64,000 bases of DNA from Charina bottae (Eukaryota; Chordata; Lepidosauria; Squamata; Charinaidae): NCBI GenBank assembly GCA_023362775.1, contig JALMGJ010000008.1, positions 37,188,501-37,252,500 of the forward strand. The letters are read 5' to 3'. Position numbers and translations under genes: made by a program. How positions within the stretch are numbered: the first letter of the stretch is position 1; each line of letters begins with the position of its first letter. The notes beneath the pieces are model-generated. The model was not told where the DNA came from and searched no databases. It was given only the letters and a program-made list of their open reading frames with translations. Positions 45,445 to 56,267 of the stretch are shown here, in pieces.

Positions 45445-46120
45445 TCAATCTGTAGGAGAAAAAAGTAATGAGAAGAGCAATACTTTTCAGGTATTTTGTG
45501 GTTATCTGATCCAAGTCGGTGGCCAAAAGTCTTGCTTAACCCTCACAGTATATTAAGACTTAGTTCATATACTGTACTTGGTTTACTTAACTATTGCATT
45601 GTGAATAAACCACCATTGATTTGATTCATACAACAGACTAAGCCACAGCATAGAGTTTACAATCTTTAGTGGCCAAGTTCATAAAACATGCTATGCCCAA
45701 AGCAAACAAAGTACATTTGTTTAACAGGATTTTGTGAACGCAAACACTGGCTTGTTAAAGCTGGGGTTCAAGTGGGTACGTAGCAGAAGATTTGGTTTGC
45801 ACAATTTTTCAGGCTGAATGAGTCACGACAAGGTAATTTTCTGGCTCAACAGTCACAAGCTATTATTAAGAAAAGGACAGGCTGTTTGGAATGTAGCAAA
45901 AGGTTTTTCAAAACCTGGCAACATGTGAGAGTGTAATCTTAGACAACTCTCCAACCAAAAAAATCACTGCGTTCATCACTTCATTACTATTCTTCACATT
46001 TACCTACCCTAAAATAGATCACAGGAGCAGTACTTGCAATTCCTGCTTCCAATTATTTGAAAAGATGGATAGGACACTAAAAGCTTTTCCCCATAGTAGC
46101 AGGTCTGTCCTTCACATTGA
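45445..46120. other. No clear feature
   Basis: AT-rich sequence, possibly an old repeat (GCATTGTGAATAAACCACC). Confidence 0.35.
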
Positions 46121-46121
46121 T

Positions 46122-46180
46122 TATGTGGTATCAAGTCAGTGTCGACTCTTAGTGATCACATAAGCTCGTACAAACTGCCA
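46122..46180 (-). mobile_element. BovB/RTE LINE 3' fragment
   Basis: TGGTATCAAGTCAGTGTCGAC with TCTTAGTGATCACATA matches the reverse complement of the BovB-type terminus. Confidence 0.65.
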
Positions 46181-46423
46181 AAGGCAGTTCACTAATATTA
46201 GTTGTTGCTTGCCTGAAATAGAAAAAAAAAGTCTGAATGGCAACAGACAGCCATAGTGCATAGATCTGCTTTAGTATAATATTCCTCCAAGCTCCACTCT
46301 GGTAGACACAGTATAGTTCCTCAGTCACATACAGAAAGGGAACATAGCTGCATGTTAAAAGATACTCAGCAATAAGCCCCCCATATTTGTTTTACAAATT
46401 TAGATGAAGGTAATGTAGAGAGT

Positions 46424-46759
46424 GAGGGGCATGGTGGCTCAGCGGGTAAGACGCCAGGCTTGTCGATCGGAAGATCTCAAGTTCGGAGGTTTGAATCCCT
46501 AGCCCCCCGTGATGGAGTGAGCTCCCACACTAGCCCCAGCTCTTGCCGACCTAGCAATTCGAAAGCATGCAAATGCAAGTAGATTAATAGGTACCACTTC
46601 GGTGGGAAGGTAACAGCGTTCCGCATGCGTCATGCTGGCCACATGACCGCGGAAGTGTCTTCGGACAACGCTGGCTCTTTGGCTAACAAACGGAGATGAG
46701 CACCGGCCCCTAGAGTCGGACACGACTGCACAAATGTGCGGGGGGAACCTTTACCTTTT
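46424..46759 (+). mobile_element. tRNA-derived SINE, second family
   Basis: Begins GAGGGGCATGGTGGCTCAGC with A box GGCTCAGCGGG and B box GGTTTGAATCC, and ends GTGCGGGGGGAACCTTTACC. An exact 13-bp target duplication TAATGTAGAGAGT lies at 46411-46423 and 46760-46772. Confidence 0.95.
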
Positions 46760-46760
46760 T

Positions 46761-47045
46761 AATGTAGAGAGTAAGGAAGATGACCTTGGCAGAGCCCCTA
46801 GGCAAAAGGGGCTAAAGCATTTTTTTAAGTCCAGAAAGTCAAGATAACATTCAGAAGTGCATCAGACAGAAACTTCCCTAATTTACTGAACTATAAGGAG
46901 CAAAAGGTAAAGCACAATCAGATCTGCAAGATTGTTATTATAGCCTATCTCAATCAAAGTTGTTGTTATTATTATTATTCACCTCCAATGGAGCCCTTTT
47001 AGCCTTCCTTTAGAGTTGATTTCATGGTCTGGTCTACCTGGTGGG
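46761..47045 (+). mobile_element. Old solo LTR, split at its first bases by the SINE
   Basis: TGTAGAGAGTAAGGAAGATG followed by ACCTTGGCAGAGCCCC aligns with the start of the LTR at 3548. ATCTGCAAGATTGTTATTATAG and TGGTCTGGTCTACCTGG align with its end. The SINE target duplication copies the first bases of this LTR. Its interior carries an expanded TTGTTATTATT tract. Confidence 0.6.
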
Positions 47046-47054
47046 GCACATAAA

Positions 47055-47725
47055 CTCTTCAGAGAATTTTTCCCCAACTCCACAATTCTCATCCATGTCA
47101 TCCACAACAGCTTTGCCGACTATAAATGACAGGTGTTGTGGTCCAACCCATAGTGGGGGCCAGGTTGTGGGAGGTTGCTCCAGTGCATGAAAGCATCATT
47201 TGTCTCACTTTGCAATTCCTCTTTTACAACTGAGCCATCATGTTCTGGCCAATTTATTTATCCTTCTTTTGTCTGTAGCTCATGTCTAGCTTTTTAAGCA
47301 GCTATAAATATACTAAATATCAACATTTGTTTCTTATCCAAAAGGCATTTAGGCTCTGGGATCCTTTATATAAATGCAGTTTCCTGAATGGGTAGCATTT
47401 TAGATATTGAAAAACTATCTTTGTATCAAATGTTTTCCTTCTACTGACTTCTGACTTACATTCCAATTATTCATGCTCTGCAAACATTCTCTTCATCTCT
47501 TAAGTTCATACAGGACAGAGAAATGAGTCAACAAACAAGGAAAACATGATATTGCAAAGTTTATATGATAATAGGAATACTGTTTGTGTGTTATTTTTGC
47601 TATTTTGTACATTGACATTAAAGGGGCAATTCAGATACAAATATGGTTACATTTTAGAAATGGTTTATAAATCTAATCCAGTGCTATTTGATGTTAATTT
47701 ATTTAATGATGCTTCTCTAGGGAGA
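47055..47725. other. No clear feature
   Basis: AT-rich intronic sequence. Confidence 0.4.
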
Positions 47726-47727
47726 CA

Positions 47728-47925
47728 GCAGTGCCTAGGCAACCTCAGCTGATCTCACAAGCAGGCCTGTGCTTGGTTAGTATTTGGATGACAGACTACC
47801 TGAGAATTCCAAGGATGCAGTCTAGACTGGAAAGATGGCAATGGCAAAACCAATTCAGTATTGTTGCCAAAAAAAGGGCCTACTCAGTCAGAAGTCAAGC
47901 TCAACTTAAGGGAGATTTTAACTTT
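47728..47925 (+). mobile_element. Probable 5S rRNA-derived SINE
   Basis: CAGCTGATCTCACAAGCAGG, then GCTTGGTTAGTATTTGGATG and GACTACCTGAGAATTCC, follow the 3' half of 5S rRNA in order with changes. TGGCAATGGCAAAACCAATTC is the SINE body, shared in part with 18632-18930. Both copies are degraded and cannot be a 5S gene. Confidence 0.65.
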
Positions 47926-47998
47926 TTCAGTTATGTGTTTATGACACTGCCATCATTTCTGCTGATGTGGATCTGCTCATGGAGTTACCACTCTAGCT

Positions 47999-48118
47999 CA
48001 GCATTTCTCAACCTTGGCAGCTTGAAGATGTGTGGACTTCAACTCCCAGAATGCTGGCTGGGGAATTCTGGGAGTTGAAGCCCATACATCTTCAAGCTGC
48101 CAAGGTTGAGAAATGCTA
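47999..48118. mobile_element. Palindromic hAT MITE
   Basis: A 120-bp near-perfect palindrome beginning CAGCATTTCTCAACCTTGGC and ending in its complement. The exact 8-bp duplication CTCTAGCT lies at 47991-47998 and 48119-48126. The arms contain GGACTTCAACTCCCAGAAT. Confidence 0.92.
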
Positions 48119-48126
48119 CTCTAGCT

Positions 48127-49161
48127 GCTAAAGCTGTACTTCTTATACTTTCTTCTGAGGCTCTCCATCTGGCAAGAATGTAGAAAAGAGCAGAAGCATA
48201 CTCCAAGAGTCAACAGTACCAAACCTCAACATTATTCTTGTGTGTGTGCACGCACATTATTCTCTGAAGATTTTAAGAAAGTCTTTTGAGGGAGATGGGC
48301 AGTGACGAAATTTGATAAACAGACAAACAAACAAAAAGAGATTACAATTATGCATAATCAAGTTCTCTTTTAGGATTTTCTTATTCTTGAATGAAATCAC
48401 ATTTTCAGGGAAGAACACTTAAGTCTCATGAGATCTGAAGCAATGCTCAAGTTACTGAAATCCTAACAACTCTTGAGATATCAAAATGTTTGCACCAGAT
48501 CTCATATAATGTTTATTTATTTATTATTCAAATTTATCACCGCCCATCTCTACAGCAGTAGACTCTGAATGTTGATGAACTCATGAGATTTCAGCCATTT
48601 TAAAACAAAATGGTGCCTGTGCCATCATAAAAAATTGCATGAGGGCACTGGGCACTTGGAAAATCTGCTGAGTCATGGACTGTTAACATGCAGCCCCAAT
48701 AGCAGAGAAGATCAAAGCCTTGGAGGGGACTTGTGAGAGTCGTCTAATCCAAATCAATGGAAAACATAATCAGACCAGATCATTTTCACCAGACAACTGT
48801 TCAGCTTCTGTTTGAAGGCTTCCAATGAAAGGGAGAAAAGAGCAGTGAGAGCTGTAAATATGGCAATGCTAATGATTTCATAGAATGCATTTTGCATTCT
48901 TTTAGCATTTATATTTGTAACAGTACTTTCTGTGGAATACCTACACCACCTTTGGGCATCTGTGCACATCTTTTAGCTTCTGCCAATTTTCTGCCTGCAA
49001 TTTTCAGATTCTCTTAAAGAAGAGCGTAACACCTGGAAAAGTATTGGGAGATCTAGGAAATAATAATTTCCAATAAAGTGTTTCTTGCAGCTAGTTTTGC
49101 CTTTTCCTGTTCGCCCTCCTGTGTATAACCACCCTGACTCATTTTCATTACTGAAGGGAAA
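48127..49161. other. Mostly unremarkable, one LINE tail
   Basis: TTTATTTATTATTCAAATTT with ATCACCGCCCATCTC at 48512-48575 is a reversed L2-type terminus. Nothing else is supported. Confidence 0.5.
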
Positions 49162-49171
49162 GGTTAGATAA

Positions 49172-50179
49172 TTGTTGAATCCTTGGTGCTCTCTGAGCTT
49201 GGTTGTTTGCTTGCAGACATTTCATTACCTGACTAGGTAAGTTCATAAGTGCTGGTGAGTCTGGGGTTTGCTCCCTGTTTATATACAGTAGCTTGCTCTG
49301 CCAGTGTTAGTGGGGCGTGGTTTTCCCCTTGTTTCCTAGATTAGGGTATTGTTTTCTGCTTGCTTGATTGTTTGTCTGGTGATATCCCTGCTTATCTGGG
49401 TGTTGGTTGCTGGAGAGGATATCTTCTGGTCTTTTTGTTTCCTTCTTAGCTTTTTATTATTTCTTTTGAATGGTTTGTAAATGTAGTTTATCTCTATGTG
49501 TCTATTGATGGCTGATTTGTCTGAATGCCAAGCTTCCAGGAATTCCCTAGGTCGGTCTAGGATGCTCAGTTTCAACTCAGTTTCCCAGTTGAAACGATGG
49601 TTGAGTCTGTCAATGTGTTGTGAGATTAAGGAGTTTTCATCATGTCTTCTGACTGCTAGTTGGTATTTATGGATGTACTCTGCTAGCCTTCTGCCCATCT
49701 GTCGTACATAGTGGCTGTTACAGTCCTTACACTGTATGTTGTAGATGTCTCCTGTTTTTTCTTCTTGGGCTACTGGGTCTTTTGGTTTACTTAAGATGTT
49801 TTGGTGGGCTTTAGTTGGTTTATGTGCTACGGTGATGCCGTGTGGTTGTAATAGTCTGTTGGTTGTTTCTGAGATGTTTTTGATGTACGGCAGTGTTATC
49901 CTTTTCATAGCTTGTGTTGGTTATGCTGTAGTGGGTTGTGGTCAGGCACTTTTTTTGTGTGGGTATCCATTTTGTTGGAAGATGTTGTATAGGCACTCTG
50001 TTTCATTTTTCTGGTGTTCTGGATTGCTGCACTGCGTTTGTATGATATTACCTAGTTGGGTAATGAAACTGATGAAGTTACCTAGTCAGGTAATGAAACG
50101 TCTGGAAGCAAACAAACAAGCTCAGAGAGTACCAAGGCTTCACAGTTCAACCCTGAGCTACATATATTCTCTTCTATTG
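49172..50179 (-). mobile_element. Penelope-like element with inverted second 3' end
   Basis: A 10-bp repeat GGTTAGATAA brackets the unit (49162-49171, 50180-50189). The minus-strand body carries a GIY-YIG endonuclease remnant (49336-49908). The 3' UTR at 49173-49235 is repeated in inverted orientation at about 50072-50145: ACCTAGTCAGGTAATGAAAC, then AAGCAAACAA and AGCTCAGAGAG, are on the plus strand there and on the minus strand at the left end. This gives a dumbbell-like arrangement known from Penelope-like elements with partial inverted copies. Confidence 0.85.
49336..49908 (-). pseudogene. Penelope-like element GIY-YIG endonuclease remnant
   Basis: The 190-codon frame lacks the reverse transcriptase. 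Near residues 55-110 it reads [20 protein letters not shown], then [20 protein letters not shown] and [16 protein letters not shown]. These are the GIY-YIG (here IYN...HYV), the CxxC cysteines and the downstream His/Glu region of Penelope-like element endonucleases. The VRQMG segment replaces the more usual VGQTG seen in the copy at 61830, removing the conserved Gly. With 5' truncation it cannot be autonomous. Confidence 0.88.
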
Positions 50180-50189
50180 GGTTAGATAA

Positions 50190-50814
50190 GTATCAGACTG
50201 ACTGATTCGATTCGATTTTGCTTTTGTTAAATGGAGGGAAAAGAAATATGGGGTACATATACTCTATTCCAAACTAAGCCCCAATGCATTTCAAGGGATG
50301 TTCTGTGAAAACACACTGGGGCCTAATTTGCTATAAAGTATATGTAACCCCTATTTCTCCCCCCCCCCCGTTTAGCATATGTCCTGATTGCCTTTGTCTT
50401 TAGCTGTTGTTAAAAGGAAATAACCTAGAATTGTTACACTATCAGCCTATCATTCTCCAAGATTCATTGCCTGAGTCATCAAAACTACATGAACGTCACT
50501 AACTGGAAATAGAGATGCCCTTTTCAGCAACATTTACCATTATACAGTTTCTCAACCATTCCCTGTACTCATTCAGTTGTTCCACCACATTCATTTCTTA
50601 AAAACACACAGAAAGTTTGCTAATTAAATCATTCCTCGCACAGTAAGAACGCTCATTAGAATATTAATGTTGTTATTTTAAGACTAAAATAATTGCTTAG
50701 AGGTCTAAATTTTGCTTTCAGGCATCACAGAAGATGAAAGGATTTCAAAAGACAAAAGTCAACAAAGTTGCTCTCTAAAACAAATTGGGTGCCATCCTTA
50801 GCTTGGGACAAACT
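50190..50814. other. No clear feature
   Basis: AT-rich intronic sequence with a C-run near 50361. Confidence 0.4.
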
Positions 50815-50826
50815 TTAAAAGTATTA

Positions 50827-51176
50827 AAAAAAAAGGTAAAGGTTCCCCCCGCACATTTGTGCAGTCATGTCCGACTCTAGGGGCCGGTGCTCATCTCCGT
50901 TTGTTAGCCGAAGAGCCAGCGTTGTCCGAAGACGCTTCCACGGTCATGTGGCCGGCATGACATGCGCAGAACGCTGTTACCTACCCACCGAAGTGGTACC
51001 TATTAATCTACTTGCATTTGCATGCTTTCGAATTGCTAGGTTGGCAAGAGCTGGGGCTAGTGCGGGAGCTCACTCCGCACGCAGGGCTAGGGATTCGAAC
51101 CTCCGAACTTGCGATCTTCCAATCGACAAGCCTGGCGTCTTATCCGCTGAGCCACCACGCCACGCCCCTATATATA
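50827..51176 (-). mobile_element. tRNA-derived SINE, second family
   Basis: Reversed copy. An exact 12-bp target duplication TTAAAAGTATTA lies at 50815-50826 and 51177-51188. It carries a TA-rich extension after the head (CCCCTATATATA). Confidence 0.93.
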
Positions 51177-51289
51177 TTAAAAGTATTACAAATGAACAAA
51201 GGTGATGAACAAAAGCTGATAGATCCAATTATGGCCAGCATACATAGCGAGTGAGTGGACTCATCATAATAATCCACCGTTTGCTTAAC

Positions 51290-51350
51290 AAAATTTTTAT
51301 TTATTTATATTTCAAATTTTGTCACTGCCCACCTCCCTCAAAAGAGATTT
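51290..51350 (-). mobile_element. L2-type LINE 3' end
   Basis: TTTATTTATATTTCAAATTTTG with TCACTGCCCACCTCCCTC is a reversed L2-type terminus. Confidence 0.6.
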
Positions 51351-51800
51351 ATGTGAACCATAAATGACAACTGGATGGATTCACACATTGCACTATGCCA
51401 CAAATCATGATTTACAAACCACAATGTCTATTATAACAAAACGCATTGAGTCAAAGCCAAGCATTATGTCTTATCATGGTCTATGAACCCTACACTGCAA
51501 AATCACAAATCTAAATTCACTTTATCAAGGTAGTTCACTTAAGTTTGCAGATGCTTTTATGTGAAAACCACTGCCAGAAACTATGCCTTGATACACCCAT
51601 CATGCCAAGCCAAAATATGTTTTGCTTGATTTGGGCTGGATATGCTGTATGAAACCAACCAATGTGACTTGGAAACCTTGATTTATGGTTTTGTGTGCGC
51701 TAATACAAACCCAGCCATTGGGGACTTATTTACAAACCATGATTTAAAAAGCCATAGCAAAAGAATTCAAACAGAGGCCAATGCAGATGTCCTTGTATTA
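51351..51800. other. Possible old DNA-transposon-like repeat
   Basis: Recurring CAAATCATGATTTACAAACC and AAACCATGATTT words and their complements suggest a decayed palindromic repeat. No ends were found. Confidence 0.3.
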
Positions 51801-51817
51801 AGATCCATGTTTCTATT

Positions 51818-53224
51818 TATTTATTTACCAAATTTCTATCACTGCCCATCTCCCTCCTTAGGAGGGACTCTGGGCGGTTTACAGTAAGATAATTTATTAA
51901 AACAAGGAGCATAACATATAAATACAATATATAAAATATAATACAATTATTAATAATTATAAAATCAGAATAAAATCCAAGTAGCAAAAGTGGCAGAAAG
52001 GTCTAACTCAGTCCATGCGTGTGAGGAGCACTCTAAGGCACTAGCCATCCCCAAGAGTAACTATTCCCTTCCCGGCCCCAAGCAAGGTGGAAGAGCCAGG
52101 TTTTCAGGTTCCTCTGGAAGGTCAGGAACGATGGGGCTGATGTTTCAGAGGGTGGGAGCTACTGCAGAGAAGGCTCGTCTACTGGACCCCGCCAGGTGGA
52201 ATTCTCTTACAGACAGGGTCCGCAGCATACCCTCTCTGCATGATCAGGTGGGACGGGTTGATGTAATGGGGAAGAGGCGGTCCCTCAGGTAACCTGGCCC
52301 TATGCCATGTAGGGCTTTAAAGGTGATAACCAACACCTTGAATTGGACCCGGAAGCAGACTGGCACCCAATGCAGCTTGCATAATAAAGGGGTTATGTGT
52401 GCCAATCTAGAGGCACCAACGATAGCTCACGCAGCCACGTTCTGGACCAGCTGTAGCTTCCGGATACTCTTCAAGGGTAGCCCCATGTAGAGCGCGTTGC
52501 AGTAGTCTATATGGGAGATGACCAGGGCATGAGTGACTGTTTGAAGGGCCTCCCGATCCAGGAAAGGGTGTAACTGGCGCACAACAAGAAGTTGCGCAAA
52601 GGCCCTTCTGGTCACGACTGCCACCTGCTCTTCCAGCAGGAGTCGTGAGTCCAGGAGGACCCCCAGATTCCACACCAGGTCTGTCTGGGGCAGTGCAACC
52701 CCATCCAGAACCAAAGATGATAATGTCCCGGATACGGAAGAGCCATTAACCCACAGCCACTCCGTCTTACCAGGGTTCAGTTGAAGCCTGTTGGACCCCA
52801 TCCAGGCCCCTACAGCCCCCAGACACCGCGAGAGGGCAGTCACCGCATCACTTACCTCACCCGGGACAGAGATGTATAATTGGGTATCATCAGCATATTG
52901 ATGATACCTCATCCCATGGTGACGGATGATCTTGCCCAGTGGTTTCATGTAGATGTCGAAAAGGAGCGGAGAGAAAACTGAACCCTGCGGCACCCCACAA
53001 AGGAGGGGTCGAGGGTCGGATCTCTCGCTCCCTATCACCACCAATTGGGACCGGCCCTGGAGGAAGGAGGTGAACCAGTGCAAAACCACGCCGCCCACCC
53101 CCAACTCCCTGAGCCGACCCAAAAGATTACCATGGTTGATGGTATTGAAAGCCACTGAGAGGTCAGGAAGAGCCAGGATGGATGCACTGCCACCATCCCG
53201 CTCCCGCCAGAGATCAATCTTAAG
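51818..53224 (-). mobile_element. L2-type LINE, 5' truncated
   Basis: A 1407-bp insertion flanked by the exact 10-bp repeat TGTTTCTATT (51808-51817, 53225-53234). On the minus strand it runs from a truncated 5' point (DLWRERDGGSASIL) through the reverse transcriptase region to a 3' end (ACTCTGGGCGGTTTACAG complement) and (TAAA)n tail. It is the best-preserved LINE in the window and the reference for the other L2-type fragments. Confidence 0.92.
52427..53217 (-). pseudogene. L2-type reverse transcriptase fragment
   Basis: The frame reads LSVAFNTINHGNLLGRLREL (palm start, with the catalytic Asp of AFDT changed to Asn), LLCGVPQGSVFSPLLFDIYM, then the catalytic box QYADDTQLYIS near the middle. 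It ends LQLNPGKTEWLWVNG and HIDYCNALYMGLPLK. The YMKPLGKIIR segment before YADD is characteristic of L2 rather than CR1. The N-terminal half with the AP endonuclease is absent. The first catalytic Asp is replaced, so this copy is not functional. Confidence 0.9.
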
Positions 53225-53299
53225 TGTTTCTATTCTTATGAATATAGCCAGCCTTAACAAAAAAGGGGCAGTGCTTAAGAATAAAAGAAGGCACCTTCA

Positions 53300-54303
53300 A
53301 AATGTCTTGAGTTTGAAAGATTTTGGACTTGAAGCACCCTGCCTGTCTCAAAGCTACTGAAGAGGGATTGTCCAGCCTTGCTAGAAGTATGTGGTTGTGG
53401 TCATTCCAGAAGTGCCTTGAGGTTGAATAACCTGTTTTGAGAGACTAATCTTTCTGATTTTAGAACACTTGTGGAGTCTAAAGCCTACCAACAACTTGAA
53501 AAAGAAGACAAGAGTGAAAACTACTTTGAGAGTAGTGTTCCTTCTTTAAAGAAGAAATTGAGGATTAATGTTTCCAAGTCTAAAAGTGAAGGGAGAAAAA
53601 TTGGACTGTGGAGAGTTAACTGTGATTCTGAAGAAAGAAGAGTTTCGGGTGCAAAGGGAGAGATACAATTGGCTGTGTTCCTGGAAAATCGAGACCAAGA
53701 ATCAAGGCTGGCTGCTGAATTTGAGACTTGTAAGGGGAAAGCTTTGTGTGTAATACTGAAATATGTAAATGCCTTAGTCTATTTTGAAGTCGGATAATTG
53801 TTTAAATGTGTTTATCAGGATGGTCTCCTAAAGGTTTAGACTGATGTTTTTGTTTTGGGGATAATGCTTTTACCTTGAGTAAAAGGACATTAACCAAATG
53901 TAGATAATTTATTTTTTGTTATTTTAGTAGGCAGAGAGGAGTAAAATTTAGTGAAGTAGGATAATATTTGAGTATTTGCTTATTAGGTGAATAATTATGT
54001 TAGAAAAGGTTTTTTATTTTTTTAAGAGGGAGAGTTTGTTTTAGAGGAGAATGTAATATAGAGATGGAAATGCTTTATAGAAATGTTTATCTTAGTTTAA
54101 ATTAAAGAGATTGATAATGAGTTATATATATCTTTGTTGTACAAAGTCGGAAGCCACCATGTAATAGTCTTCTCTGTATTTTCGCACTTTTTTAGTTTTC
54201 TTTTTTCTTGTAGTATTCTTTGTTTCATTCTTTTTAGTTTTTATGTATTTTATGTGTATGTTGAAAAAATTAATAAAGCTTTATTAAATAAAAAAATGAA
54301 AAA
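53300..54303 (+). mobile_element. Non-autonomous L1-ended element, 5'-truncated copy 3
   Basis: The 3' terminal half aligns with the elements at 38665 and 58139: GTGTAATACTGAAATATGTAAATGCC, then the T-rich end and TTAATAAAGCTTTATTAAAT. The left border is uncertain because it abuts the L2-type LINE and no target repeat was found. Confidence 0.6.
53471..53797 (+). pseudogene. Small ORF of L1-ended element, diverged copy
   Basis: A 108-codon frame ending GKALCVILKYVNALVYFEVG, the same terminus as in copies 1 and 2. Its first 80 codons (Lys/Glu/Ser rich) align only weakly, and the GAVGLFD block is missing. Function unknown. Confidence 0.45.
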
Positions 54304-54609
54304 AGATGTGGCTGCTTTAATGATTAAAAAAGAAGTACTTTATACATGTGCCCCCTTTCCTGAAGCACTTTCAAAGTATTTCCACAGCCCTAGGAAATAC
54401 AGATGTTATATAAAGTACCTCTGCCAAACATTTGGCTACAACAATTAGTCACCACCGAATACTATTAGAGGAAGTCATGTAATTTTCTGAATCAGAGAAA
54501 CATTTTTTCAAATGATTATGCCAAATAAGGCACCCTCTAAATGTGATGGGCTACAATCTCCATCATCCTTGGTCTGTATGTACATCACTTGGCCGTCATT
54601 CCAGCTTAC

Positions 54610-54680
54610 ACATTTATTTATTTGATTTAGGTACTGCCCAATTCCCAAACAACTGTGGGCAGCTTACACATCTCTCCCTA
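54610..54680 (-). mobile_element. L2-type LINE 3' end
   Basis: TTTATTTATTTGATTTAGGTAC with CTGCCCAATTCCC is a reversed LINE terminus. Confidence 0.55.
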
Positions 54681-54719
54681 TCAGTTTCCAGGTTCTAATT
54701 TTCTCTCTCTCTCTGATAT

Positions 54720-55010
54720 TGTGATGGAATGTGTTCCCGAAGGAGGGGGTGATGTGGTGCATTCCGGCACGGATACTGTTTCCCAGGGGGAGAGAGCATT
54801 CCAGACTGATAAGAGACTTCGAAGCCCGGACTCTGTTGCTGGGAAGGTTAAGAAGTTCAAGGCAGCCCCTCCCTAGAGCCCTTTGGCGTTATTACCCTTA
54901 GGCTAGTTAGGTGGCTTTAGTCTGGCAAGATTCTGTTCATAGGGTAAGAGCAATAAAGAAACTAGAGTTTGAAACCCTTCTCAGCATGGTTCTTGTCCTC
55001 GATTCTGACA
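54720..55010 (+). mobile_element. Solo LTR, TG...CA, 291 bp
   Basis: Starts TGTGATGGAATG and ends GATTCTGACA. The exact 5-bp repeat GATAT is at 54715-54719 and 55011-55015. GTCTGGCAAGATTCTGTTCA and GAGCAATAAAGAAACTAGAG (polyadenylation signal) are shared with 41021-41265. No internal retroelement genes. Confidence 0.88.
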
Positions 55011-55015
55011 GATAT

Positions 55016-56037
55016 GAAGAAATATGCAGCAATTTCTCCAAACTGGAACCAGAAACTCAGCTGAAATCATGGCCTCTGGTTTCTGATTTGGGAAACAATG
55101 GTTTGTATACCTCCTATGTGTCTAATCTGGAAAGCTCTGAGATAAATCCAGATTTAGTCATATACTACGAAGGTGGTTGAAGTGGACTCTCTATAAGCAT
55201 AGGCTTAAGGCATTCATTTCTCTGCTTAAACATCCAAATAACCCCCCAAACTCTATTCTGGGTCATGTCTCTATTTGGGGAGTATGGCTCTCAATAAACA
55301 TACAAATCCTTGAGCCAACAGAATGTGCACACTTGGACTTACTGCAAATTAAGTTACAAATTTAAGCAAACATATTAGGTCAATGTATGGCTCTTTTCAG
55401 GCCATCATTCAGTCTGAAACCACCGAAGTGAAGAGCAAGAAAACAAAGAACTAGGGTGTTCTGGAAACTGATGGAGGCCACTTGGTGCAATAATAAACAG
55501 AAATAAACACTATTTTTTATTTAAAAGGAAATACTGTTTTCTTTTAATCAAACTGCAAGCAAAACAGTTGAAATACCCTAACACAGCCTTCCTCAGCATG
55601 GTACTCTCTGAGCCGAGTTGGACTTTTACAGACCTACACTGGCTGACGACTGTGGATTATGAGCATTGCAGTTCATCTTATTTTGTGCCAGGTTGGAAAA
55701 GGCAGCTGTAATACAACCCAAAGATTAAACACTGAGATACCCTGAACATTAACTCCATGTTTTAGAAGAACAGGTAGGCCAGGTTCTTCCCCGTCTACCC
55801 TGGACTGTCTTGCCATTTCAAAAGTAAAATATCTTAACAAGCATCACTAAGCTGATGCATCAGCTGAATGCTGCTTCTCAGGACTCACGGCTGCCAAATT
55901 ACTCCAGCTGCCGATATATATCCAGACATCTTGATTCAGTTGTTTATAAAGCAGGTCAAAACACAACCAGAAGTGCCACTTCCTTTGCCACTGTATTAAT
56001 AACTCTCTTATTAATGAGGAGATGGGAACAAGAGTGT
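55016..56037. other. No clear feature
   Basis: Intronic sequence. The short frames look like chance. Confidence 0.4.
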
Positions 56038-56049
56038 AATACTGCTATT

Positions 56050-56255
56050 AACTCAGTCAATCAACCAAGTAGCAAACAACAGCCCAATCAAGGAACTCCT
56101 AAGGAGAGAACAACACCTCCAACACAAGCAGGACAAGCCAGGGTATATAAACAGAGAGCAAGTCCACTCCCTTTTCGCACTGAAGATGTTGCCTAGCCTG
56201 GCAATGAAACGTCTGCAAGAAAACAACAAGGCTCAGAGAGCACCAAGGACTCCAC
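56050..56255 (+). mobile_element. Penelope-like element 3' end
   Basis: A 206-bp insertion flanked by the exact 12-bp repeat AATACTGCTATT (56038-56049, 56256-56267). It contains GGTATATAAACAGAGAGCAAG, then ACTGAAGATGTTGCCTAGCC and ATGAAACGTCTGCAAGAAAAC, the same 3' UTR as the copy at 61552 in reverse. It is heavily 5' truncated. Confidence 0.92.
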
Positions 56256-56267
56256 AATACTGCTATT

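Noticed and set aside
47740..47830. 5S rRNA gene
   Set aside because: Only the 3' half is present, with many substitutions and a SINE body attached.
44458..51205. Repeated MSDSRGRCSSPFVSRRAS-type proteins at several sites
   Set aside because: They are frames through the second tRNA SINE family, which has no coding role.
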